Assembly (NCBI GenBank): GCA_013202845.1
Contig: JABMPT010000003.1
Span: 47,609 to 111,608 of the forward strand
Source: Candidatus Woesearchaeota archaeon
GTDB taxonomy: Archaea; Nanobdellota; Nanobdellia; Woesearchaeales; GCA-2686295
Direction: 5' to 3'
DNA length: 64,000 bases
Of the stretch, positions 9,808 through 17,292 are shown in pieces. A program made the position numbers and the translations under genes. Under the pieces are notes generated by a model. The model did not search any database and was not told where the DNA came from. It saw only the letters and a program-made list of their open reading frames with translations. The stretch's first letter is position 1; every line of letters begins with the position of its first letter.

Positions 9808-10692
9808 ATGAAAACCAAAGGACAAGGAGCAACCCATAACACTTTATTTAATATCATTGTTGGAGTGGTTGTGTTGTTAGTTTTGCTTCCTATCAGCACA
9901 AGACTTTATGCAGGGATTACCAACAGCGTTAGAGATACTGATTGTTATTCAACTGTACTTACAAGAAGTTTTGAAACTTTTGAATATGGATTCTTGGCTC
10001 ATAAAAGCGATATAGAGGTTTTCTGCCCTTCATACAAAATAGTTTTCAACGATGAGGATTACACATCACAGAGAGGGGAGGAAAAAACAAAGATAAAAAA
10101 ATATCCGGACAAAGAAATAACAGAAGAATTAGTAAATAAAGTGGTAGCTGAAGAGATGACTCAATGCTGGGCAAAGTTTGGCAGAGATAAACTTGATGCA
10201 TTCTATATACCTAGAGGTTGGAAATATTGGGCTTGGGACTGGGATCCTATATTTTCGAATGAAGATAAAGTTACTGGCTGTAGAACATGTGCAATAATAT
10301 CATTCAACCTTGCAAATTACCAAATATTCAGTGGTTTGAAAGATTATATGAAGGACAGAGATATAAGTGGAAAACTAGCAGGAGAATCAGGAGCAAAAAA
10401 AATGTATGACTACATTGCAAAACACGAATCTGCTTGTGCAGACGACTATCTTGGCGGAGAGAATTGCTGGGAAGAATTTGCAAAACACAACGATATTGCT
10501 TTCATTAATACAGACTTGACACTTGAGAGCAATCCTGTGCTTGGAAATCAAAAAAACTACTTAGTAGTTTTCGTAAGACAAGGTGTTAAAAAAGGCGGAA
10601 CATTGAATACTTATTTAATGGACATCGACACAAAAAACGCTTTATGTGCGAAGGACACATTACCATTCACAGCAAACAAAATTTTAGTATGA
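9808..10692 (+). CDS. Pilin-like membrane protein, Trp/Cys-rich outer domain
   Basis: This 294-residue protein starts MKTKGQGATHNTLFN and then has a ~20-residue hydrophobic helix. The outer domain includes EEMTQCWAKFGRDKLDAF, several tryptophans (GWKYWAWDWD) and a CRTC pair. The protein encoded at 10689 has a comparable Trp-containing helix and cysteine motif, so the two are probably diverged paralogues. Stop and next start overlap (ATGA), implying a balanced pair of subunits. No known family is recognised. Confidence 0.7.
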   Translation: MKTKGQGATHNTLFNIIVGVVVLLVLLPISTRLYAGITNSVRDTDCYSTVLTRSFETFEYGFLAHKSDIEVFCPSYKIVFNDEDYTSQRGEEKTKIKKYPDKEITEELVNKVVAEEMTQCWAKFGRDKLDAFYIPRGWKYWAWDWDPIFSNEDKVTGCRTCAIISFNLANYQIFSGLKDYMKDRDISGKLAGESGAKKMYDYIAKHESACADDYLGGENCWEEFAKHNDIAFINTDLTLESNPVLGNQKNYLVVFVRQGVKKGGTLNTYLMDIDTKNALCAKDTLPFTANKILV

Positions 10693-11534
10693 AAAAAGGA
10701 GAGATAAGCCAAAGATATTTGATGGGAATAATTCTTCTAGTAATATTTTTGTTTGGTTCAGCTCTTTTTGCAAATAAAACAGGCAGTTGGATGCAATCTT
10801 TCTTTGCAGAAAGTGAATGTGAAAGAGAAGTTATTTCACACGCAAAGATGATAAAGCTGAGTCAGGGAAAGAAAGTAATTCCTATACATTGTCCAACAAT
10901 TGTAGAAACCTTGGATGGAGAAACAGAGGAAGAGATAAAATCCCAAGTGGCAGAAAGGATGAGACGCACCTGGGATGCCTGGCAGGAAGGAAAAGAAAAC
11001 TTGTTTGGAAATGATAGAGCAGTCTATTGTCACACACATTATGTTTTGGATTTTAAAAATGAGGATATAGAAGTCAATAAATTCAATAAATTCCTTGCAG
11101 AAACGTATATACCGGGACAAAAATATAGCTATTTGCAATACTTATCAGGATTTACCAATAATGAAGAATTCAGTGTAGAAACTTTGAAAGGAAATCCGGA
11201 ACTGGAAAAAATGACTGATCAGTTTGGAACAGATACAAAAAAAGCTATTCTATTTGTATATGTAAAAGACAGAGATTGGATAAAAGAAACTATAGGTATC
11301 ATAAAAAACGCGGGGGTGGGAGGAGTTTTAATTGGCGGTGCAACTGCAATAATATTTATGAGTACATCACCTGTGATTTTCATCATAGGTGGAATCGCGG
11401 GAGGAATCATAGGAGTTGAAATTTCAGAAGATCAACCTTTATGGGTTGCTTATCCTCAACTGATAGAATACGATGCTGAAGAATTTGAAAATCTCGATTG
11501 TGAGATTGCACCCACAAAGCAAACAAATAAATAG
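10689..11534 (+). CDS. Pilin-like membrane protein with additional hydrophobic hairpin
   Basis: Starting at ATG 10689 gives 281 residues (MKKGEISQRYLMGIIL), with a class III-like KKG-E junction and a membrane helix. A segment MRRTWDAWQEGKENLFGN is analogous to the Trp-containing helix of the upstream gene product. Unlike its neighbours it has a second, glycine-rich hydrophobic stretch near residues 205-240 (GGVLIGGATAIIF...GGIAGGIIG) that could insert in the membrane. An earlier in-frame ATG at 10644 lies inside the upstream gene and is less likely. Confidence 0.7.
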   Translation: MKKGEISQRYLMGIILLVIFLFGSALFANKTGSWMQSFFAESECEREVISHAKMIKLSQGKKVIPIHCPTIVETLDGETEEEIKSQVAERMRRTWDAWQEGKENLFGNDRAVYCHTHYVLDFKNEDIEVNKFNKFLAETYIPGQKYSYLQYLSGFTNNEEFSVETLKGNPELEKMTDQFGTDTKKAILFVYVKDRDWIKETIGIIKNAGVGGVLIGGATAIIFMSTSPVIFIIGGIAGGIIGVEISEDQPLWVAYPQLIEYDAEEFENLDCEIAPTKQTNK

Positions 11535-11544
11535 TATAAAAAAA

Positions 11545-11712
11545 ATGAAGATAAAGAAGATGAAACTCTTGAAAAAAGGCATGGAGATGCAGTGGTTGAT
11601 ATCTTGGGTGATAGTACTGATTATATTGGTAATAGTAATCATGTATGGTGTTATGAGTGGAGGCGAGCAATCTGGCAACTTAATCGACAGAATACTTGCA
11701 TATATATCTTGA
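11545..11712 (+). CDS. Small single-helix membrane protein, 55 residues
   Basis: ATG 11545 gives a 55-residue protein with a basic start (MKIKKMKLLKKGMEMQW), one membrane helix of ~20 residues and a short GGEQSGNLIDRILAYIS tail. The LKKGME junction resembles the pilin-type signals around it. It lies 10 bases after the previous gene and 2 bases before the next, so it belongs to the operon. Earlier in-frame starts lie inside the upstream gene. Confidence 0.65.
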   Translation: MKIKKMKLLKKGMEMQWLISWVIVLIILVIVIMYGVMSGGEQSGNLIDRILAYIS

Positions 11713-11714
11713 AA

Positions 11715-12167
11715 ATGAAGAAAGGACAATCAGATATGACTTGGGGCAAAATACTCTCTGTATCGCTAGGATTATTCTTATTAGTAGTTATAATATTAGG
11801 TGTGCCACAAACATTGATTGCAAAATACAGAGATGCAGGCGACATCGTAGATAATAGCAAACTGGGAGATGAGATAAGACTGATTGGATTGAATCCTCCA
11901 GATGCTTTCAGCGATAAAGTCACTATAAAATATGAACTAATAAGTTTACTTGACAAAACAGATTTTTCTTTAAAAGTTTATAATTATAATCAAGAATTGA
12001 AAGTGACAATTGAATTCAAAGACCAGAGACCTGGAGAGCGCACCATAGAATGGGATGGTATGAATGAAAAAGGAGATGAATTGGAACCAGGAACCTATTA
12101 TTTAATATTGGCAGTCGGTTCAAAAGAGACAGATCTTGAAGAAGGAGAAATTCAGAAGCTATCCTAA
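11715..12167 (+). CDS. Pilin-like membrane protein with FlgD-like Ig domain
   Basis: ATG 11715 gives 150 residues beginning MKKGQSDMTWGK and a membrane helix. The C-terminal half contains TIEWDGMNEKGDELEPGTYY. This is the signature seen in FlgD-type Ig folds, where W-D-G-x-x-x-x-G-x-x-x-x-x-G-x-Y marks the last strands. Such domains usually serve as structural or assembly modules at the cell surface. It is the last gene before an internal promoter at 12188. Confidence 0.7.
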   Translation: MKKGQSDMTWGKILSVSLGLFLLVVIILGVPQTLIAKYRDAGDIVDNSKLGDEIRLIGLNPPDAFSDKVTIKYELISLLDKTDFSLKVYNYNQELKVTIEFKDQRPGERTIEWDGMNEKGDELEPGTYYLILAVGSKETDLEEGEIQKLS

Positions 12168-12187
12168 TAATTGAAATTTACAAAAAA

Positions 12188-12195
12188 TTTATATA
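12188..12195 (+). promoter_or_regulatory. TATA box for the small cysteine-rich pilin cluster
   Basis: TTTATATA sits in a 71-base intergenic gap. The expected transcript start is about 25 bases downstream, before a strong Shine-Dalgarno (GAGGTGA, 12226-12232) and the ATG at 12239. The gap and promoter suggest that the four small cysteine-rich proteins can be made independently of the upstream operon, and perhaps more abundantly. Confidence 0.6.
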
Positions 12196-12238
12196 GTCAT
12201 TATCCTAAGGTAAAATAAGTATAGCGAGGTGAATTAGC

Positions 12239-12487
12239 ATGTTCAAAAATAAGAAAGGACAAGGACTGAGCATAAATGTTATAATAATAGCTGCAATAGC
12301 ATTATTAGTGCTTGTTATATTATCTGTTCTATTGTTAAGAAGTGGAGGAGAGCTAGTCGTTGATTGTAACGATGTAAACGGTGTATGCGTTGGAAACTGC
12401 GCAGATGCAGGAGAACTATACACAAGTTATTCAACTGCTAAATGCCCTCTTGAGGAACAAGTTTGTTGCATACCTATCAAAAAATGA
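12239..12487 (+). CDS. Small cysteine-rich pilin-like protein 1
   Basis: This 82-residue protein begins MFKNKKGQGLSINVIIIAAI with a class III-type KKG-Q junction and one membrane helix. The ~40-residue outer part has six cysteines arranged C...C...C...C...CC (DCND, VCVGNC, KCPL, VCCIP), a knot-like module shared with the next three genes. A strong GAGGTGA ribosome site precedes it. The stop overlaps the next ATG. It is probably a displayed small surface subunit; the disulfide module may bind a ligand or stabilise a filament. Confidence 0.7.
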   Translation: MFKNKKGQGLSINVIIIAAIALLVLVILSVLLLRSGGELVVDCNDVNGVCVGNCADAGELYTSYSTAKCPLEEQVCCIPIKK

Positions 12488-12726
12488 TTAGAAGTAGAAA
12501 AGGACAAGGACTGAGCATAAACACCATAATTATAGCAGCGATTGGAATACTTGTTCTCGTAATACTAGCATTGCTTGTTGCAAGATCAGGCTCACATGTT
12601 TCTGATAACACAGAATGCATAAAAAAAGCGGCTGTATGTCAAAAAACTTGTGATGAAGATAAACAAGTTAGTACATACGCAGGAGAATTCTGTACTGGTA
12701 GTTTGTGGTGTTGTCGCCCTGTTTAG
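12484..12726 (+). CDS. Small cysteine-rich pilin-like protein 2
   Basis: ATG 12484 gives 80 residues starting MIRSRKGQGLSINTIIIAAI. This is nearly the same N-terminus and helix as the preceding protein, followed by a diverged six-cysteine tail ending in WCCRPV. The N-terminus is conserved while the exposed tail varies, which is the pattern expected of tandemly duplicated surface proteins. It overlaps the previous gene by 4 bases. Confidence 0.7.
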   Translation: MIRSRKGQGLSINTIIIAAIGILVLVILALLVARSGSHVSDNTECIKKAAVCQKTCDEDKQVSTYAGEFCTGSLWCCRPV

Positions 12727-12730
12727 AAGA

Positions 12731-13078
12731 ATGACTGTCAAAAAGAAAGGACAGGGAAACATGACTTTTCCCCAATTCATAGGCGCATTTATACTTGTGC
12801 TGGTAGTTGCTTTTGGAATCGTTCTTGTGATGAAAAGCCTTAAACCTTCTCAGGAACTTAATAATTGCAAACCAACCTATGGAGATTGCATGACTGCAGA
12901 GGATTGCAAGGATATAGGACAGGAATATCCTGGTAAAGAATGCGAAGAAGAAAGACATGTCTGCTGTTCAACAAGCGAAAACATTGCAGGAGTTGCTGAA
13001 GAACCAGAAGAGCCTGAAGAGGAGGAAACAGAGGAAGACGCACAAAAGTTCAATAACGAAGGAGATCAAAATGCTTAG
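12731..13078 (+). CDS. Small cysteine-rich pilin-like protein 3 with acidic tail
   Basis: ATG 12731 gives 115 residues beginning MTVKKKGQGNMTFPQF, then a membrane helix and a six-cysteine module (NCKP, DCMTAEDC, KECEE, VCCSTS). A Glu/Pro-rich acidic extension of ~35 residues is absent from its paralogues. The longer frame reading from 12650 overlaps the previous gene and is less likely. The end overlaps the next gene by 8 bases. Confidence 0.65.
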   Translation: MTVKKKGQGNMTFPQFIGAFILVLVVAFGIVLVMKSLKPSQELNNCKPTYGDCMTAEDCKDIGQEYPGKECEEERHVCCSTSENIAGVAEEPEEPEEEETEEDAQKFNNEGDQNA

Positions 13079-13352
13079 AAAAAAAGGTACTTGGACATTC
13101 ATGCAAGGAGCTCTCATGTTTGTTTTTATATTTTTAATAGCAAGCACAATATTTGCAAGACAATACGTGGATAAGACTGATGATGCTACAAGCTTCAGTG
13201 ATTGTCAAAACATACCTGGAATAAAGAACGGAACTTGTGTAGCTAATGTCGCTGAATGCGATACCTTAAACGGATACAGTTATTCACCTGACTCATTTGG
13301 ATGTCCTACTAAATTAGAACCTGACAAGAAGATCTGTTGCACAATTTCTTAG
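13071..13352 (+). CDS. Small cysteine-rich pilin-like protein 4
   Basis: ATG 13071 gives 93 residues beginning MLRKKGTWTFMQGAL, then a membrane helix and a cysteine module (DCQN, TCVANVAEC, GCPT, ICCTIS). The module has the same CC ending as the three upstream paralogues but longer loops. The N-terminal signal is less typical (KKG-T). It lies 6 bases before the larger cysteine-rich protein at 13359. Confidence 0.65.
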   Translation: MLRKKGTWTFMQGALMFVFIFLIASTIFARQYVDKTDDATSFSDCQNIPGIKNGTCVANVAECDTLNGYSYSPDSFGCPTKLEPDKKICCTIS

Positions 13353-13358
13353 CTTAAA

Positions 13359-14672
13359 ATGAAAAAAGGAATTTTTGGTTTTAAAGGTATTACTAACTTG
13401 ATATTAGTGGCCTTATCAATCTTTGTTGTTGTTTCTGCAATGACAAAAGTATTGGCGCCTTATTTAGGCTCTGAGACAAGAACCCCTTCTTATGAAAACT
13501 TTCAGTTATTGGCAAGTGCGGTAGATGGTCTTGTCAGCTTAAAAAGCCAGTCAGCTATAGGTAGCATAATTTTGGAAATCGAACCCGGATATGTAATCAT
13601 CGGATTTGAGCATGACAAGGACAAAGCTAATTATTTTCATACTGAACTAGACAAGCCTAAAGATGAAAAACTGTGCGGAAATGAAGCCTGTATCTGCTTG
13701 TTTAAGGTGGAATCCAAGAAATATGGAAAAATAAAAAAAGTTGTTGATTGTGTAAAAACAAGTAAAGCAAGGTTTTACAGTAGGTCATTAACTTACAAAA
13801 AGATGGGATGTGGACGAGAGGACGAAAGAAATCTCTGCTATTCAACAGAACACGGGATTCCTGTCTGTACAACTGTAGCGCAAAAAACATACTTTGTTGG
13901 AAACAAAGAATTTGCAGACAGACAACTATGTTTCCTAGGAAAACACTTTCCAGGATATGATGAAGACGACGAAGTTATCTGGAGTACTCAAGAAATGCTA
14001 ATCCAAGTTAAAACATCGCCTAATGATGAGAAAGAAGTGTTCATAGACTTAAAAACAGAAGATAACTTGTTAAGATACAAATTCATAAATATCTGTCCAA
14101 CAGAGTCGGACACTCGATGTATAGGCCGACACTATGATTATGTGTTCACAGAAAACATTGTTGGTGAAGATAAAACTTTTGCATGTAAATTTGATTATCA
14201 AAAAAACAAATGCATAAATGAAAACATAGAAGAATGTCCAATAGGACCAATTTCTGAAAAATGTGCTTGTGGAGAAACAGCTTATGAATTTGGATTCTGC
14301 ATAAAGGAAAACAACGTACTTAGACATAAAAACAAGGAACTTCCAGAAGGTTACTGCTTTGGTAATAAGATTGATGCCTGTGAAAAATACAAGACAGATA
14401 ATGACTATGAAAGCGATAAATATGCCTGCACATTCAACATCTGTGGAGTTGCAGAGATAGGTTGTTACTGGGATACTAAAGGAGCTTTAGTTGGAGGACT
14501 AAAAAAAGACGCATGTGAAACTTGTCCTGCTCCATGTAACTGTAACAATTTGTATGATGAGGAATGGATTAAAGAAGCAAACCCTTGTGGATGTGAGTGC
14601 AATCCACCAGCGGCTCAGAGCACAAATCTTCTTCCAATTACTGATCCGACAGTGATGCCCCCATATATATAA
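13359..14672 (+). CDS. Large cysteine-rich membrane-anchored surface protein
   Basis: This 437-residue protein starts MKKGIFGFKGITNLILVALSIF with an N-terminal membrane helix and KKG-I junction. The rest is extracellular by this topology and unusually rich in cysteine, ending in a cluster (CETCPAPCNCN, CGCECNPP). The many pairs imply heavy disulfide cross-linking. It closes the first cistron group; an A/T-rich gap with a new promoter-like sequence follows. No known family is recognised. Confidence 0.7.
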   Translation: MKKGIFGFKGITNLILVALSIFVVVSAMTKVLAPYLGSETRTPSYENFQLLASAVDGLVSLKSQSAIGSIILEIEPGYVIIGFEHDKDKANYFHTELDKPKDEKLCGNEACICLFKVESKKYGKIKKVVDCVKTSKARFYSRSLTYKKMGCGREDERNLCYSTEHGIPVCTTVAQKTYFVGNKEFADRQLCFLGKHFPGYDEDDEVIWSTQEMLIQVKTSPNDEKEVFIDLKTEDNLLRYKFINICPTESDTRCIGRHYDYVFTENIVGEDKTFACKFDYQKNKCINENIEECPIGPISEKCACGETAYEFGFCIKENNVLRHKNKELPEGYCFGNKIDACEKYKTDNDYESDKYACTFNICGVAEIGCYWDTKGALVGGLKKDACETCPAPCNCNNLYDEEWIKEANPCGCECNPPAAQSTNLLPITDPTVMPPYI

Positions 14673-14728
14673 AACCGCTTCTTCTCAAATACAAAAATTT
14701 TTAAACTTTTAAAGCCAAATTTTTTCTT

Positions 14729-15568
14729 ATGAATAAAAGAGGGAATGAGCGAAAGATTATTTTCTTGACTTCAATGATGATGGCTGCCTTAATTGTCGGC
14801 CTTCTAATGTTTAGAGCTGTCAGCAATTTCTTAGATGATACAACCTACTGGAGACTCTATTATTCAAGAGATCTTGGACTATTAATGGATATGGGACAAG
14901 CTGGAAGAGGAATAATAGAGTTGAATTATGAATTAGTGAACAGCGCCAAGCCATTAGTGTTCAGACTTACTGAGAATGCAGTTGGATTGTATGATTACAA
15001 TCCAAAAATAAATAATCCTATCCCGACAAGCTTCAGATTCGCAAGAGACAGCAAAATAATCATTGAACCAAACGAAGTATTCAGTTCATACGTTAAGATA
15101 TACTTTTCAGAAAGCAAGACAAGAATAAGCGAGGAACCATTAAAAGAGGAAATCTGTCCTGAAATAGACACAACTGCGGATCCTACGCAAACAAGCATCT
15201 TTGTAAAGTCAGACACCCCTATATTTGAAGCATTGGTAAAAAATGAGTTAGCAGAATTCAACATTGTGGATTCTGAAAAAAATGCAGACTTAACTATTAT
15301 CTTACAAAAAAGTGATGATGAAGGATTGAATTTCTACTATCATAAAAGCGCTAGAAGAAGCGAAAAGCTTAGCTGCTTGATGAAAAACAGCATACTACAG
15401 GATGATTCAATTACAATAAAAGTGACCAGCTTGCAAAACATAGCTCAAGACTCACAATGGTTTGAGACATTAGAAAACTCGAAATTAGGACTTGTAGTGG
15501 AAGTCAAAGAGCCGTCAAATGATTTACTGAAACTAATAGCAGAAGGGGTGAAGAATTACTATGGATGA
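14729..15568 (+). CDS. Membrane-anchored protein of the surface operon
   Basis: This 279-residue protein begins MNKRGNERKIIFLTSMMMAALIVGLLMF, a basic start and one helix, followed by a soluble alpha/beta domain of ~240 residues. The upstream gap contains TTTTTAAAC near 14697-14706, a plausible TATA element ~25 bases before the start. It overlaps the next gene by 8 bases, and the next two genes have the same one-helix design. The function is unknown. Confidence 0.65.
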   Translation: MNKRGNERKIIFLTSMMMAALIVGLLMFRAVSNFLDDTTYWRLYYSRDLGLLMDMGQAGRGIIELNYELVNSAKPLVFRLTENAVGLYDYNPKINNPIPTSFRFARDSKIIIEPNEVFSSYVKIYFSESKTRISEEPLKEEICPEIDTTADPTQTSIFVKSDTPIFEALVKNELAEFNIVDSEKNADLTIILQKSDDEGLNFYYHKSARRSEKLSCLMKNSILQDDSITIKVTSLQNIAQDSQWFETLENSKLGLVVEVKEPSNDLLKLIAEGVKNYYG

Positions 15569-16052
15569 ACCCGGTGATGACGAAGAAATTTGGATAATGC
15601 AGATGATACCTAAAATAATATTTTTAGGTGCTGCTGTAACTATCATATTATTCTTCGCTTATTTCTTCACAATCAACACTGTATCAACTGATAACATGGA
15701 GATGAGCGTTTTCTACAACAGATTACTATACTCCACAAATGCGATGGCATATTATGATGAGGATTTAGGAAGAAGTTATCTAGGATTCATTGATTTAGAA
15801 AAACTAAACAGCGAAAACCTGGAAAAAGCAATAGACTACTCTGGCAGATATTTCACAGCCAACCTCACACTCCAAGGTAAAGATTCTGTGTATTATCAGA
15901 AAGATTTGTTCGAACTCTTAAAACCAGTCAGAAAGTTAGAAGGTCCTGGCGGCGCAGATTATAGAGTAAAAGAATTGAGGGTTTCCTACCTTGAAAATGG
16001 CCAACAAAAAACAGGATTATTAAGGATTGAAATATTAAAAGCGAAATCATGA
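15561..16052 (+). CDS. Single-helix membrane protein of the surface operon
   Basis: This 163-residue protein has a short acidic N-terminus (MDEPGDDEEIW), then one membrane helix (about residues 14-38) and a soluble domain rich in Tyr/Leu. The acidic start before the helix differs from the basic KKGQ starts of its neighbours and could reverse topology or dock to a basic partner. It overlaps both neighbours (8 and 4 bases), so its stoichiometry is probably tied to theirs. Confidence 0.65.
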   Translation: MDEPGDDEEIWIMQMIPKIIFLGAAVTIILFFAYFFTINTVSTDNMEMSVFYNRLLYSTNAMAYYDEDLGRSYLGFIDLEKLNSENLEKAIDYSGRYFTANLTLQGKDSVYYQKDLFELLKPVRKLEGPGGADYRVKELRVSYLENGQQKTGLLRIEILKAKS

Positions 16053-16612
16053 TAATGAACAAAAAAGGATTTGCAGAAGCAGCATCAAACATGTTTGGAT
16101 ACTTGTTTCTGTTCTTTCTAACATTGATTTTTTGGATAATAGCAGCATATATACAGGGAGAAATGAATGAAAATCTAAATAAGCAAACATCCATTGATGA
16201 TTCAAAAACAAACCTGTTATTATTCCTAAGAGAGCCAGTGCCAGGAAAAGACTATGCTGTAGCAGAACTGCTAATAGAATCAGAATTCGACTTCAACAAG
16301 AGAAAAGAACTCAGGGAACTAACTGAAAAAAGATTTGATGAAAAATACGGAGAAAACTGGAAACTAAAGATAAAATATCCCAACAAATCAGGTTATGGAA
16401 CACAAAAAGTAGAATATGGACATGGCTATGTAGGACAAAAGATTAAAACCTGGGCAAAATGGTTTGCAAGACTATTTTTACCTGATAATCTACCTATTTA
16501 TGTTCGAATGCTCCCATATGACGAAAGAATAATTGTTTCAACAACTCTTCCAAGTTATGAAACAGGAGAAATAGAGCTTTCATTCGAAAATTGGATATTA
16601 TTTGTGATATAA
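16049..16612 (+). CDS. Pilin-like membrane protein upstream of an IS200 insertion
   Basis: This 187-residue protein begins MIMNKKGFAEAASNMFGYLF with a KKG-F class III-like junction and one membrane helix. The soluble part is basic and Tyr-rich. ATGA overlap couples it to the preceding gene. The IS200-type insertion starts about 10 bases after its stop and separates it from the SLT-domain gene that would otherwise follow. Confidence 0.65.
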   Translation: MIMNKKGFAEAASNMFGYLFLFFLTLIFWIIAAYIQGEMNENLNKQTSIDDSKTNLLLFLREPVPGKDYAVAELLIESEFDFNKRKELRELTEKRFDEKYGENWKLKIKYPNKSGYGTQKVEYGHGYVGQKIKTWAKWFARLFLPDNLPIYVRMLPYDERIIVSTTLPSYETGEIELSFENWILFVI

Positions 16613-16622
16613 AAATGATCCT

Positions 16623-17283
16623 CCTCACCTTAAAAGGTGAGGTATCCGTTTAGGAAAAAGCAGCGAGTTTTCGCTGATGATAGTAAGCGGGAAGCTTATT
16701 ATCAGGTAAACTCCAATCACCTTGACTATGAGCAATGTAATTTTGTATTACATCATATGTTACATTTCCAACTGAACGATGAAATTTTCCCTTGCTCCAA
16801 AGCCTAGGCATATTTTCACGAAGATATGAAAAGTTTCTTCTCAAAACATGAGAAGAAATACCTTTAAAAAGTTGAAATGCCTTGGAAACAGACATTGTTT
16901 TTGGAAATTCGACAAAAAGATGTATGTGGTCAAGTCGTACCTGAAGTTCACATATTTTAAAATCATATTTCATAGCGATTAATTGCAATGCACCTTCACA
17001 AACCTTCTTGAAATGAAGATTTTTGAACAAAGGTCTTGCCTTGTATGTTTTCCAAACTAAATGTTGTGCATTTTGTCCAACAGAATGCTTATAATGTTTC
17101 AAGTTCAATTTCATTTTTCGTTGCCTCCGCGCAACGAAAAAGTTCATAGCTCACACTAACAAAAATAGGAAAATGCGTGCGCCAACTTCGTCGCGCACCA
17201 TTTCATAATCAAAAATGTTAGAAAAAACTAATGGAGGAATTGACCGTTCCTCCTAGCACTAAAGTGCTAGGTATCCTCGGTCA
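16623..17283 (-). mobile_element. IS200-type insertion sequence
   Basis: A single Y1 transposase gene on the minus strand is flanked by subterminal imperfect palindromes, with no terminal inverted repeats. The left hairpin pairs CCTCACCTT (16623-16631) with AAGGTGAGG (16634-16642). The right one pairs CCTAGCACT (17252-17260) with AGTGCTAGG (17263-17271). Both are followed by TATCC. This is the IS200/IS605 architecture, in which hairpins guide single-strand cutting. Exact ends are uncertain by ~10 bases. It interrupts the surface operon between genes without breaking a frame. Confidence 0.85.
16650..17114 (-). CDS. tnpA: IS200-family Y1 transposase
   Basis: Starting at ATG 17114 gives 154 residues (MKLNLKHYKHSVGQ), close to the family's usual 130-155; an in-frame extension reaches 17147. 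The HUH metal-binding motif is present (LDHIHLFVEFP), as is the catalytic tyrosine in the downstream helix (VIQNYIAHSQG). The enzyme cuts and joins single-stranded DNA at element ends during replication. No TnpB/Fanzor-like partner gene is present. The gene appears intact, so the element may still be mobile. Confidence 0.9.
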   Translation of the reverse strand: MKLNLKHYKHSVGQNAQHLVWKTYKARPLFKNLHFKKVCEGALQLIAMKYDFKICELQVRLDHIHLFVEFPKTMSVSKAFQLFKGISSHVLRRNFSYLRENMPRLWSKGKFHRSVGNVTYDVIQNYIAHSQGDWSLPDNKLPAYYHQRKLAAFS

Positions 17284-17292
17284 AAATATGTA

